In this document: piece by piece, positions 12,445 through 24,500 of the stretch
Position numbering within the stretch: position 1 is the first letter of the stretch
Layout of the letters: each line of letters begins with the position of its first letter
Translations under genes and position numbers: made by a program
Notes under the pieces: model-generated
What the model was told of the DNA's origin: nothing
Database searches by the model: none
The model's input: only the letters and a program-made list of their open reading frames with translations
From: Strigops habroptila
Taxonomy: Eukaryota; Chordata; Aves; Psittaciformes; Psittacidae
Assembly (NCBI RefSeq): GCF_004027225.2
Contig: NC_044291.2
Location: 9,966,707-10,030,706 of the forward strand
Direction: 5' to 3'
DNA length: 64,000 nucleotides

Positions 12445-12510
12445 TTAGGGGGTTAAGATGATGAAGACGAAGACAATGGAGCTGAAGATCATGGCAATAA
12501 GTGCCAGGTG
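12445..12510 (-). other. candidate terminal exon encoding a membrane anchor
   Basis: Minus strand: a strong polypyrimidine tract and acceptor (cttctctgcttcttgcccttcag) is followed by 21 codons and a stop, reading HLALIAMIFSSIVFVFIILTP. That is one clean transmembrane segment ending the protein, a layout seen in small tail-anchored or two-helix membrane proteins. No matching upstream exon was recognised, so the call rests on the splice site and hydrophobicity alone. Confidence 0.25.
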
Positions 12511-15116
12511 CTGAAGGGCAAGAAGCAGAGAAGAAAGGACCTGGGAAAGAGCAGTGAATGCTGAGGATACCCATGAATGGCAAAGCCTGGAGCAACCTGA
12601 ATAGTAAAGCCTGAAACCCTGTCTCAGTGTCCTCAACACTAAGTGTGACCTGAACCTGGGTGGAGCTGCCTTTAATCCATGTTTCACACCCACCTGAAGA
12701 TGTGAGATGCTGATTCGCCCCTTGTTGTTAGTGCTGAGCCTGGCTGGTGAAGGGAGAGTGCTGCAAGGATACCCAGAGCATGTCTGTGGGTTCACAGCCT
12801 GGACTGGTCCACAAGCCCTGCTGGGCTCAGCCCTTCCTGACATAACAGCCTGAAGGGGAAATGAAGGTGAGAAAGCAAGTGGAGACACTCTTCAGAGCTG
12901 TATTACAATGGCATTTGCATGCCAGGACAGGCTTGTCACCTATCAGAATCGCAGTAAAGGCCAGAAAGTCTCTAAACCACCCTGTGGTGTTGTTCCCTGC
13001 CCCACAGAGCCCTGCTGCTGGTCACCTCCAGCCACCACCTCCCTTTGCCTGAGACACAACCCCAGTGTAAGGAGATCTACACTAGAAGTACCTTTATATG
13101 CAGGCAAAATTGGTATTCTCCATCCTCAAATGGCTTAACTATTCTGAAAAGGAATTAACAAGATTGTGGCACTTCATTTTCTGGGCTAGATGCAACTCTT
13201 CCAGAGTCAAAGCCAGATAAATCCCAAGGAAGCTGGATAAAGGGATCCTTGTATACAGGGAAAACCACATACCAAGTCCCCCACCATGCACAACTTCTCA
13301 GAGTTAACCTAAAGGCAATAGTAAAGCCTGAACCATACATCAGCTCCACCAGAACAGTATCTTGGAGAGTGATAATTCACTTTTCTGCTGTGCAGCATCT
13401 GCTCCAGACTTAGACACTCCTTTTAAATGGCCATCTTCCCTCCAGCCATCTGCATCACAACCCATTGTTCCCCAACCACTTTTCCATGGATCCACTGCCC
13501 ACAGCACTAAGAACAGGATGTTCTGCCAACAAACAGATGCTCTTGAGCATTCAGCCTTGTGAAGATGCAGGACAATGCCTTCTAACTGCTGGGTCCCCAC
13601 CTCTCATTATCCTGTAAGTCACAGCCTACCAGAAACACCCTTACAAGGGTCCTGTGGCTTTTGTGGGAGCATTTGGGAAACATGGGTTGGAAACCAGAAG
13701 TTGGCATCCAAGAGGATGATTTCAGGGCTATTCTTTTCCACCAATTCAGGTTTAATCCAGAGAAGGGCAGGAGTTGCAGGCTGTCAGCATCCAGCCCTCT
13801 TTTTGAACAAGAGACTTCCTCTCATGGGTGGAAATTGGTGCCATGAAGTTTCTCACTGCACCACTAAGGATCCTGCTGAGGCCACAGCACAACCAGAAGC
13901 ATCTTCAGAAGACAGACTTCTGGATGCTCTGTCCTAACAGGAGCTATTCCCTATCTGCCAGGCTCCTTGTTCCTTGTTCTATGATTCTCCTCTCACTGCT
14001 TCAGAGCAAATGAGGCCTGAAAGAGAAACCATCTAAATCTTTGAGATGTCTCCTAAAGGTGGACACACACGGTCCCCTGTCAAAACATCAAGGTTTAAAT
14101 GCCTAAATTGGATGGATCTCAGAGACAAATCAGGCACCCGAGTAGTAGAGAAGTACTAAATGCTCATGTTCTTGTTGAGCACGTTCCAGCCAAGCAGGAC
14201 CTGGTAGATGGTCACCAAGGCACTGAAACAGCATCAGCAAGCACCACACCAGTGTCTTCTTTCCACCTGCCAGGCTGTGGGGTGGCTCTGCAGGCAGGGA
14301 GGGTGCTGCTGTCCCATTGCTCCTCTTTCCTTTCCTCCTGGAGAAATCCACTGGTGAGCTGCAGGAAGAGCTCTGAAGATCAGGCACATCTCACAGCACA
14401 CCCAAGCTGATGCAGCAGGTCAGGGAGCTGGTGCTGTCAGTGAAGGGCTGTGCATTGCCAACCGAAGGACTTATCCTTCCCCCAAAACAGAGCAGTAAAC
14501 CAAGGACAAAGGTGTCACCAAGCCCCAGGGACCTCCAGGGAAGCAGCAACACACTTGCTGAACCACAGACAGAGCCACAATGCCCAGGACCCCTAACAGC
14601 ACAGGACAACCAGGGTGATGGTCATGTTGTACCCTGGTTTAAGCTCCCAGATGAAGGTGCACACTGAGAACTAGTACCTACCATGCAGTCTTGCACTTCT
14701 CTACAGCAGAAGGCCAGGAAGACACATCTAACTGCTTCCACCACACACTGCCCCAGCAGCCAACCTTTGAAGTCATAGCAAGAATAATTTGGTGAGGCTC
14801 CAGGTTTCCCAGCAGTAAGGAGTAATTCTGTCCATCTGCACGGAACCATCACTCCACGGACCAGGCAGAGCCACATTCCTGGAGGAGCAGTGAGGGAGCC
14901 AGCACCAGTGCCTGGTTCATCCATCCGTGCAGAGCAGCTCCAGCCCACAGACCTGAGCTGCTCCAGAGGCACAGCACAGGGACCATGGGGTGAAGTTCAG
15001 GACAACCCAAGCTTTGTGCTCCCCTCACACAAAGACAGGCCAGACGTGGAGATGTGCCTTCCCAAACCTGGCCACTTCAGTTCAGCCCAGGAATCGAACT
15101 GATCTGGGCAGAACAT

Positions 15117-15425
15117 ACAAGAAACCTGGGGAGGGGCTTTGGACAAGGGCCTGTAGGGACAGGACAAGGGGAATGGCTTTAACCTGACAGAGGGGAGATT
15201 GAGATGAGCTCTTAGGCAGAAGTTCTTCCCTGTGAGGGTGCTGAGGCGCTGGCACAGGGTGCCCAGAGAAGCTGTGGCTGCCCCATCCCTGGCAGTGTTC
15301 AAGGCCAGGTTGGACACAGGGGCTTGGAGCAACCTGCTCTAGTGGAAGGTGACCCTGCCTGTGGCAGGGGGTTGGAGCTGGGTGAGCTTTAAGGTCCCTT
15401 CCAGCCCAAAGTATTCTATGATTCC
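15117..15425 (+). repeat. CR1 LINE 3' fragment
   Basis: Sense CR1 tail starting at the aaacctggggaggggc block and ending attctatgattc. Confidence 0.9.
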
Positions 15426-16539
15426 ATGTGTCCTACACACAGCTCTGGCCCCTGCTCTGTGGAGGTTCACACATCCCACAGGTGTGTGAGTGGTTTCTGG
15501 CACTGGGATGAAATCATTCTCACCTCAAAGCATGGAAGCAGATCACTGTGTTCACTACTAAAAGGATGTTTCCTGGAAAGTATCCCTTATGTTGCTCCCA
15601 CTCTCAGCTGCCCACATTTCCCCCCCTCAGCCCAAGCAGCCACCAGCACAAGTAATGGGCAGTTTGTCCTCTGGGACTCAATTCCCTTATGGATTTAAAC
15701 AACCTGGGAAAAATCCCCAGCATGTATCTCGGTGTACAGGCTGAAACACAAGAGCCCTTTCCACCAAGTAGTAAACCACACAGCCTGGATTAAAAGGAGT
15801 TCATGCTGCAGGAGTGGTCATGTGGGTAAGAGAAACCTTTAGTAACCAAGAGAACCCTCCCCACAAACCTTTGAGTCTGAGCAGAGCGTGGGGCCTCAAT
15901 AAGTTCACTGTGAAAGGTTTGCCAGCAGCGTGGGATGTTATTGTGTGTCAGTTACCATGACAGTTTAAATGGTTTAAAACAAAACTTTGCAAGAAAAACA
16001 TGATTGTTATACCCAGATCCTGCTTCCAACAAGTCTGATGCCTGAATTGCTGAGAGCTGCCAAAGGCAACACCGACCTTGGGAGCTGGAGTGCAGAGGAG
16101 GTGCACGGAGGTGGTACGGGCTAGAGGACAGCGCCCCTGTCCCATCCACAAACCTAACCCAGCTTCCCATTGCCCACAAGATACAGGCAGGTCCCTGCAT
16201 AAAAGGAGAAATAAAGCACCAAGGTGACGAAAAGAGGTGATGCTCACTTGCCTCATGCAGCATCTGAGAGCTCAAGAGGAAGAAAACCATGCAAAGAGGG
16301 AGACAGCAGCTATGGGGAGGGATTCCATCTCTACTTAATCAGCATCTGGTTTTTGTTTTGGACACAGCTTTGGGAAATGGAGAAGCCTCACAAGCAGGAT
16401 TTGGCACTGGCAGTGCTCAAGTCCCAGGAAACAAGCAGGGACAGGGGAAAAAAATCATCCAGAAACAGGATGGAGAAGGAAGTGACAGGGCATGGCCAGC
16501 ACAGAGGGGAAATTCCAAGGATTAACTGTGCCTGACCAA

Positions 16540-17000
16540 CCCAACAACCTGCTATAAGGAGATGCTTGGCCTGGTGGATGGGGGAGCACAGTGTAGCTTA
16601 CTCTGACTTTAAAAGGGCTTTTGACACAACTGTCTGAGTAATCCACACAGGCACATCACCTTGAGACAGTTCAGATGGCTGCATGGCACCAGGCAGGACA
16701 CACTCAGGGGGCTGTGAGCTACAGCACAAAGCCCAGCTGGCAGCTCACTACTCACAGCATTCCTCAGGGGTCATTAATGGGGCTAATATCCTTCAATGCC
16801 TCTATTTAGAGCCTGAAGACAGAACACACCCTCAGCAAAGGACACCAGGTTGTGGGCATGCCTGACACATGGGGCAGGGCTGTTCAAAGGGACCCCCCTC
16901 CTCAACAGGCTGGAGAAATGGCCCAGCAGAAACCGCGTGAAACTCAAAGGTAAATGCAAATTCCTGCTCTTGAGCAACCTCACCTCGGCTGGTCCTGCTC
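16540..17000 (+). mobile_element. decayed CR1 ORF2 (reverse transcriptase) fragment
   Basis: The plus strand retains recognisable remnants of a CR1-type reverse transcriptase. Near 16,600-16,635 a frame reads YSDFKRAFDTTV, matching the family's LDFxKAFDTV motif. Around 16,760-16,780 sequence equivalent to the GVPQGS…LGP block can be traced, and at about 16,830 a frame reads HTLSK, equivalent to the segment before the FADDTK motif. Frameshifts and stops separate these pieces, so it is a non-functional fossil. It is clearly older than the near-identical 3' fragments elsewhere in the window. Confidence 0.6.
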
Positions 17001-17667
17001 TGAGGCAGGACCACGCATCCTCAGAGGTGCCTTCCTACCTGAATTACTCTGCCATTCAGAGTAAGCCATGCAGACAGCTTCCTGCCTACAGGGGACTGGC
17101 AAGACTTTTCCAGGCACATTGTAACCTCTTGAAATCAGCGTAAAGTGCACGGTAAACTCACACAACCCATTCTCCTCCCATGTCCATCTTCCTGCACACT
17201 CTACCTGAGGCTGTGGTAAAAGCAGAACAGGAATTAACTGTAGCAGTACAGACAGCAACACAAACAAGCCACGAAGAACAGGCTATTTTTTCAAAGACAG
17301 AATTTCACCCCACCTACACTCAAACCCTTTTGTCACAGGAGAATGTGCTAGTGCCTGGGTTTTTTCTTCCCCCACTGGCTCCCAGGCTCATTTCAAACTA
17401 CTCCTTTGGAGAAAAGGGAAGAGAATGATTCAATTTCTGGCCTTCTTTGCAAGAGCCTAATTGAGAAGATGGCTGTTCACTGCTTCTTGGTCAGGTGACA
17501 GTGGTGGGCATCTCTGACTAATGCAGCATGTCCTACCATGCACCAGAAGAGCTAGAACCTCAATCAGGGAATGGTATCAGTGGAGCTTTTCTCCTCTGAC
17601 ATTTCCTTCTGTTGATCATCTTCTCCAAAAAGCCAGAGAGCAAACTAACAAATGAAGTCCGTTTAAG

Positions 17668-18113
17668 GCCACGGAGCTGCTGCGAGGGCTGGAGCAGCTC
17701 TGCTCTGGAGCCAGGCTGAGAGAGCTGGGCTGGGGCAGCCTGGAGAAGAGAAGGCTCCTGAAGGGGAGACCTTAGAGCAGCTCCAGTGCCTAAAGGGGCT
17801 CCAGGAAACCTGGAGAGGGGCTTTGGACAAGGGCCTGGAGGGACAGGCCAAGAGGAATGGCTTTAACCTGCCAGAGGGGAGATTGAGATGAGCTCTGAGG
17901 CAGAAGCTCTTCCCTGGGAGGGTGCTGAGGTGCTGGCACAGGGTGCCCAGAGAAGCTGTGGCTGCCCCATCCCTGGCAGAGTTCAAGGCCAGGTTGGACA
18001 CAGGGGCTTGGAGCAACCTGCTCTAGTGGAAGGTGTCCCTGCCCGTGGCAGGGGGTTGGAGCTGGATGAGCTTTAAGGTCCCCTCCAACGCAAACAAGTC
18101 TGGGATTCTATGA
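17668..18113 (+). repeat. CR1 LINE 3' fragment downstream of NELFB
   Basis: Sense CR1 copy from gagctgctgcgagggctgga to gggattctatga. It lies about 420 bp beyond the NELFB stop codon, in opposite orientation to that gene, so it may lie in or next to the 3' UTR. Confidence 0.9.
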
Positions 18114-18529
18114 AGAAAGCTATGGTTAGCCCTCAGAAGTTCACGCTACCTGCTCAACCATAACGGAGTTAAACACTCATTGATCAGTTCTTAAAGGAGA
18201 ATTTAAAAATACAAGATGCCAAGCTTAAAAATATGCCTTTTTTTGGGAAATAAAAAAAACAAAACTAAAACCCAAAGTCAGATTTTAAAGTGGATCTACA
18301 AGACGACACCCAGCTATCTTTAAGAAAAGTAAACCTTGCAATGCACTGCATACAGTTTTCTAACCAGCAAGAGCCAGTGGGGTGGGTAATCTGCAGTGTT
18401 TCCTGAAAGAGCTCGAATGGCTTTTGGTTTGGTTTCCACCCTGTAGGCAGAGACACTTGAAAGGCAGCACAGTGCCTTCACGCTGCAGAGCACGAGGATA
18501 GTTCCTCTCCTGTGTCACTCAGGCAGAGC

Positions 18530-21500
18530 TCAGCGTGAGGCTGGTGTGGGCACAGTGGGCAGGGGCAGCTCCATGGAGGGGGTCTCAGTCACTTCAGCCG
18601 GACTCGGCTTCCGAAGCTCCAGTTTCTCAGTGAGTTGGTTGTAAAGCTCCTTCACAGCTTCCCCACTCTGCAGAATGAGAATTAGGGGGGGAACAAACAG
18701 AAGAGTTATACTTCATTCTTCATCAGGGACTGCAGCGATAGGACAAGGGGTGATGGGTTCAAACTGAAACAGGGAAAGTTCAGGTTAGATATAAGGAAGA
18801 AGTTCTTCCCTGTGAGGGTGCTGAGGCGCTGGCACAGGGTGCCCAGAGAAGCTGTGGCTGCCCCATCCCTTGTTCAAGGCCAGGTTGGACAGAGCCTTGG
18901 GCGACATGGTCTAGTGTGAGGTGTCCCTGCCCATGGCAGGGGGTTGGAACTGGATGATCTTAAGGTCCTTTCCAACCCTAACTATTCTATGATTCTATGT
19001 CACTACTAACTAGAACACTAAGCATGAAATTACCCTGTGTTTTAACACAAAGCAACAGAGAAAGAGGAAGTTCCAAGCTAATTAAGACACAACTTGGTAC
19101 ACTTGGAAAGCAGAGCACATGTTCCATTAAGCGACATCTGGAAAGGCAGCTGCTTTTATTTGCTATTAAGTTTCCCTTTCTCTTGCTTCCTTTCTTACCT
19201 GCTTGGTGGGTTCCAAAGCCTTCTGGAGAGACTCTAATTTGGCAGGTGCCACTTTGTGATGCAGATGAAGCAGCAGCCTTAGCACATGTCTGTGTACATT
19301 CTCCTTTCTGCAAAAAGCAATTTAAAGCAGAGGAGCTGATATCAACAAACACCATCTTGAGAAGAAGAAAGCTACAGCAACAGCACCAGAATAATTCACA
19401 CCCCCACAGACTGTTGCAATTTTCCCAGACACCTGAGAATTGTAGCCTGTGTGCTACAAAGCACTAACCCTGCCTTAAGACTTTCCAGGAATTCAGGTAA
19501 TTCTTCAACAGGAGTGGGCTAACTGGAGCACCCATGAGGAAGGAGGGGGAGATTTTAAGCATAGTACATGGCAGCAGCTGGTCTCTCTGCTGGACAGGCC
19601 ACATTGTGCATGCAGGAGGATGTTTGTGTCTCACTGTACGTGGAGGAGGTGGCAGCAGCAGCAGCAGCATGTGCTGCTGTGCCTGAACAGCACCTCTGGT
19701 CACTTTGGGAAAGCCTCCTGGGGGTTGGATCTGGGCTGTAGGCCACCAGCTGAACCACTCTGAATTAACGGATACAAACAGATTCTCTGTGTGCAAAGAG
19801 CTGAAGTTAGCTCTTCATATTCAGAGCTAGTGCAAAGCAGGAAGCATATTGTCTATTGCAACTCCAACTTAGGAATAATGAATTACAATTTAGGTAATAA
19901 TTCATAATCAACACTTCACAATTCTGCTGATAAAAACTTGATCACAAAATATAAACCTTTCCTTAAAGAAGAACAGCATCACGGTAACATTTCCACTCTG
20001 TATGAAGAGTTTGCTTAACTAAAGCACTACAACTCTCTCAGGTATCCTTCAAACTCACTTCCCCCACTTTCCCCTGAGGAAAATCCAATTTACCTTGAGC
20101 AGGCAGTGAGAAAGAAGTTGTCAAAGAGACTGGTGCAGAATTCCTCAAGTGCAAATTCCTCACCCAGCAGCGTCAGGTTTCCAGTAAGCAGATGCAGAAA
20201 GATATCACCGAAGGCCAAGTCACTGAAAGTCTCAACTATACAACATGAAAAGGAAGGAGACTGAGACTCATGTGCCAAAACCTGACTACAGAGCAGATGT
20301 TCCTGCTGAAAACTCTGCAGTGAGATTCCCTTTTCAAACACGTAGCCTAGGGAGGTGGCTTTGACCTTTCAGACATAAAAGATTAGGAGCAGAGAGGTGA
20401 GAAGACATAGAAAGCCCATGTCTTCACCAAGGCTGAAGCCTTGCTCCTGCCAGTATCACAGTCCCCTGCTACCCTTCGCCAGCACCCTCTGCTCAGGGCC
20501 ACATCCACCTCTCTGCACTCCTCAGACCCTGCAGGGAGCAGATGCAAATCACTTACCACTGGAAAACTCACCCATGTATATGAGCTGACAGTGCAGCAAA
20601 GGGTTCAGAGAACACCAGAGCCAGGGTGAGGGGTGGGAAATGAACCCTCACTGCCACTACTGGGAGCTGCAATTCCTAAGATTGTCTCAGAGCTCTTGTG
20701 CAACTCACTCCAGAGAAGTCAGTCAAGGTAATCCCAGGCAAAAAAAAATGAAGGCTGTGTTCAGTCCTGTTTTGTGACAGGCTTTTTTACCATACAAAGC
20801 CAAGTCCCAAGATTCTGGCCACCTGGAATTACTATGAGCAGCAGCAGAATTAAGCCTCCTGCTCTTTTACCTTTCAGATTTATTCCAGGCAGCTCTCAAC
20901 TCATCTCATTGTTAATACAGCCTTTGATCTAAGCAACTACTGACCATCAGCCACAGCCCCTAAATTCTCAGATCAGCAGAGAAGTACCCTAATTGCAGAC
21001 AAAAAAAGACCAACCACTTCTGCAGGGCCTTACAACTAAGTCACCAGAAGAGCCAAAGGCAGAACATCATGTCTTTAATGCTGAAATCACTTTCACCCCA
21101 GGTTTGCTTGCCTCCTGGGTGTCCAGTACAAGGCAAACAGCTACAGTGATGAGACAAAAAACTTACCTAGTGCTGGCAGGAGCCTGAGGAAAGCATTCTT
21201 GTTCCTCTGTTTAGTGATGTGAAGGATGTAATACAGACCAATCTCACAAGCTATTCTGTTCTCCTGCAAGAATCTGTTATGGCAGAAGCAAAGTTTCTTA
21301 ATGAATAAAGCTAAAACAGATTATATATTCTTTTAAGAGAGTTTAAAATACCACACCAAGCAGTTACAGCAGTAACCAATCTCAAACCCACTGAAGAGCA
21401 GCTACTCAGTGACTGAGTAGATGATGATCACTGTGTTCACTACCATAGTCCAGAAAAATCTACCATTCAACGAATGTTGTGCTGTCTAGCCATCAAACAG

Positions 21501-24500
21501 TTGGATTTTTCAACATTTAGACTAGTATTTATGATCAAAGTGCTCTTCAAACTGGGTTTTAGATGAAGCCCAAATTATATTATATAACTATAATCATATA
21601 TTATAATTATATATTATATATAAAAATTAAATAAAGCCCAATATTGTTTTGCTAGTTTCCTAAAGGTCAAATATCAACAGTGATAGAGGAGAATACAACC
21701 CTGAGGATGCCCAGATTGTGGCACGCAGATTAGAGTTGTGCTGGAAATTAGTGCAAGATCTGAATACAAGAGAGCACACAAAGGTCTTCTTTATCTTTTT
21801 GAGGCCCCTGAGGTGACAGGCTACCAACAGAGAATGAGTGTGTGACAAAAATGCCAACTTCACAATTTACAACAGCCCTCTTCAGAACCAAGCACAGGCA
21901 CCCACCCAGCTGCAACCAAGTATCACCCGCTCCTTGTTCACTTTTTGGGAAGCTACACAAGCAGTGTACTTGGAAGCAGTAACACCAAACACTTCCATAT
22001 TCAACCTACCAAAAGAATGGTTGTTACAAGAAATATTACTTTGCGTAGATTTTATTTGAAGAATCGTAGTGGAAACCTGTTCTGCTAAAGGAAAAGCTCA
22101 GGTTTGATTAACTGGCACTAAATCTTACCCCCAGGAAGTCTTCACTTTACCACACAGAGTGTCTTCCCCTGTCTGTGTTAGCTGGCTCCTTGCTGCTTTG
22201 CTTTGGTAACAACTCTATGTAACAACACAAAGTCAGTGAGGCAGGTTACGTACTTGGTGAAAGCTTCAGGGATGGTGCTGGGGTAGGGAATTGGTCCCTT
22301 CTCCTCTGAGGGCAGTTTCTGATCTACGTTGAACGTGTGGTCATCCACCACAAAGGACATCAGCATAGGCAAGAACCTGGTGATCAACTCAACTTCCTTG
22401 GAGAGATGGAAGAACAGAGGGAAAAGAATAATGCTTTTGTCAGTCACTTCATGCCACCTAATGGTCCCACAGTGCTGTTACAGACAGTGAGGCACCAGTA
22501 TGAGCCCCATCCTACAGTTGGGAAAACAAGCTTCCATTACCCAGTTCCAGTCAAAATTCTTGAGCCAATCACTTCCACGTGTTCCACTGGTAATTTGGAA
22601 AACTACTTCACCTCATCTCCAGAAATACTCCTGCTCAAATCCTTTCTCTTGACAATCACTTAGCATTTCTTCTGTGAGACATTCCCCAATGCTGCTGCAA
22701 GCTCTGCATGTTAAGGATGATACCAACTGCTTTTATCAACAATAACAAATCATTTTCTCCATTCCCTATGCTGACAGGGATCACTGTTAGAAGAGCAACA
22801 ATAAAGAGCAGCTCCCCACACAGGGCAGATCAGCCTATGTTGTATGGGATTCACAGAATGGGAAGTTACAGCTTGTGACAGTAAGAGATAAAACAGATTT
22901 GAAATACAGATTTAGAGATTCCCTTCAGGAAAAGCTTCACAAGTTCTTTCTAAGAGATTCATGAGAGCACCTCTGCAAGTCAAATCACAGTCATACTCAC
23001 TGTTACAATCTCAGTATGAATGCACACCCTGTGGTAAATTTAAATGTGCAATCAACCTGTAATATATATTTTGGAGACTTCAAATGCCCCCCTAGGTAGA
23101 TATTTGCTGCTTTATAGTTCAGAACAGAAGCAGCAAATTTCTCTTGAGGAACAGCCCTGCTGTGCAGCTTCCCGCCATCAGCTGAACATACCAGCTCCAG
23201 AACTACACCAGGCCTGCCCTTTGGAAAAGTATTTCCAAAGCAGGAAAGGCTGTAGCTAAATGTGGCACTAGACAACATGGCTACAAGATAGCCAGAAGGG
23301 AGCAACATTCTTCACCTCAGTGAAAAGCTGTTACACTGCTTCCAGTTTCAGACCAGCCTCTGAAATCCCACTTTCCTCATCCAAGATGCGTTTTACAAAC
23401 GTATCAGTTGTGTAGTGATGTATCCAGGAACAATGTTCTGTACCCAGTTGTGTTGCCAGGAACAATGAGCACCCAGTGCAGAATCTAACAGAGGTACAGT
23501 CTGATTTAAAACAGCAGGGCCAGGCATTCATGTAAAGAAGAAAGCAAGTAAATTAAGCTAAATTAAGCAGGTAAGTAAGCTTACAGTGTGTCTGCTTAGG
23601 CTGCTGCTGTGACCACTTACACACTTTGTCTAAGGAAGCTGTGATGAGAAGTATGATAAATCAGGGATGCAATAAAATAATGATCAAGTCTAAATTTGTT
23701 TCATTAAATGTGTTAAATTCTACACATCAGAATGACTCACCATTTTTGGTTCCTTGAAGACTTGACTGTCAATCATGTCCCAGGCCCCCTGTCCCAAAGA
23801 CAGCATCCTGAGGAGCAGCAGCATATCTGGGCTTTCCTTGGATTTTTAAGGGGAGGAGAAAAACAGCTGTTTTGATCTTCCACAAGTTGCTCATACAAAT
23901 ATTGATTTGGAAGTAGTGCTTTACACTCAAAGCTCTCCAAGTCTGCTAGAGGCATTCAGTTCTCCCATTTATTGACAACCGATTCCTCAAATGGGACTCA
24001 AATAACAGACACACCTGAGGGTTTGTGGGGTTTAGTAACATTCTATAATGCACCAAGAAGCATGCAGCCAATCTGATCCTATTTTTAAAGGTGTCCAGCC
24101 AAATCAGTACACTGAAATATAACATGTGACAGGACAAATCAAGTCATCTCAGCAGAAGTAAGGAGGAGAAAGTGTAAGCGGGACAATGGGGTTTTGGTTA
24201 TATTGTGCCCTGAAACTAGAACAATTTTCAGTCCTACACTGGAAGCTCTTCAATCCAACAATCAAATTTAACTCAGGGATAAACCCAGCAAATGCCTTAT
24301 GCTGTTCAGACACCTGTAAGGTTACACTCCTTTCACATTTAAGTACCTCCTGCAGTCACTGCTTGCAGGAAGTGTATTATATCACAACCACCAGACCAGA
24401 ACAGTGTAAACTAATCCTCTGTATTTACCATGGTGGGGACAAAAGGCTGCTGCTGTTAGGCAAACTGATGGAAGGACAAAGCAGGGAGGCACCTTTCTAT

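Larger units (their letters stand above)
6300..18529. other. gene-poor stretch downstream of NELFB
   Basis: About 12 kb in which I find no confident gene. It holds CR1 3' fragments, a decayed CR1 reverse-transcriptase segment at 16.5-17.0 kb, a pair of palindromes at 10.28-10.33 kb and one membrane-anchor-like terminal exon candidate at 12,445-12,510. No NELFB polyadenylation signal was found on the minus strand below 18,530 with the usual hexamers. Confidence 0.45.
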
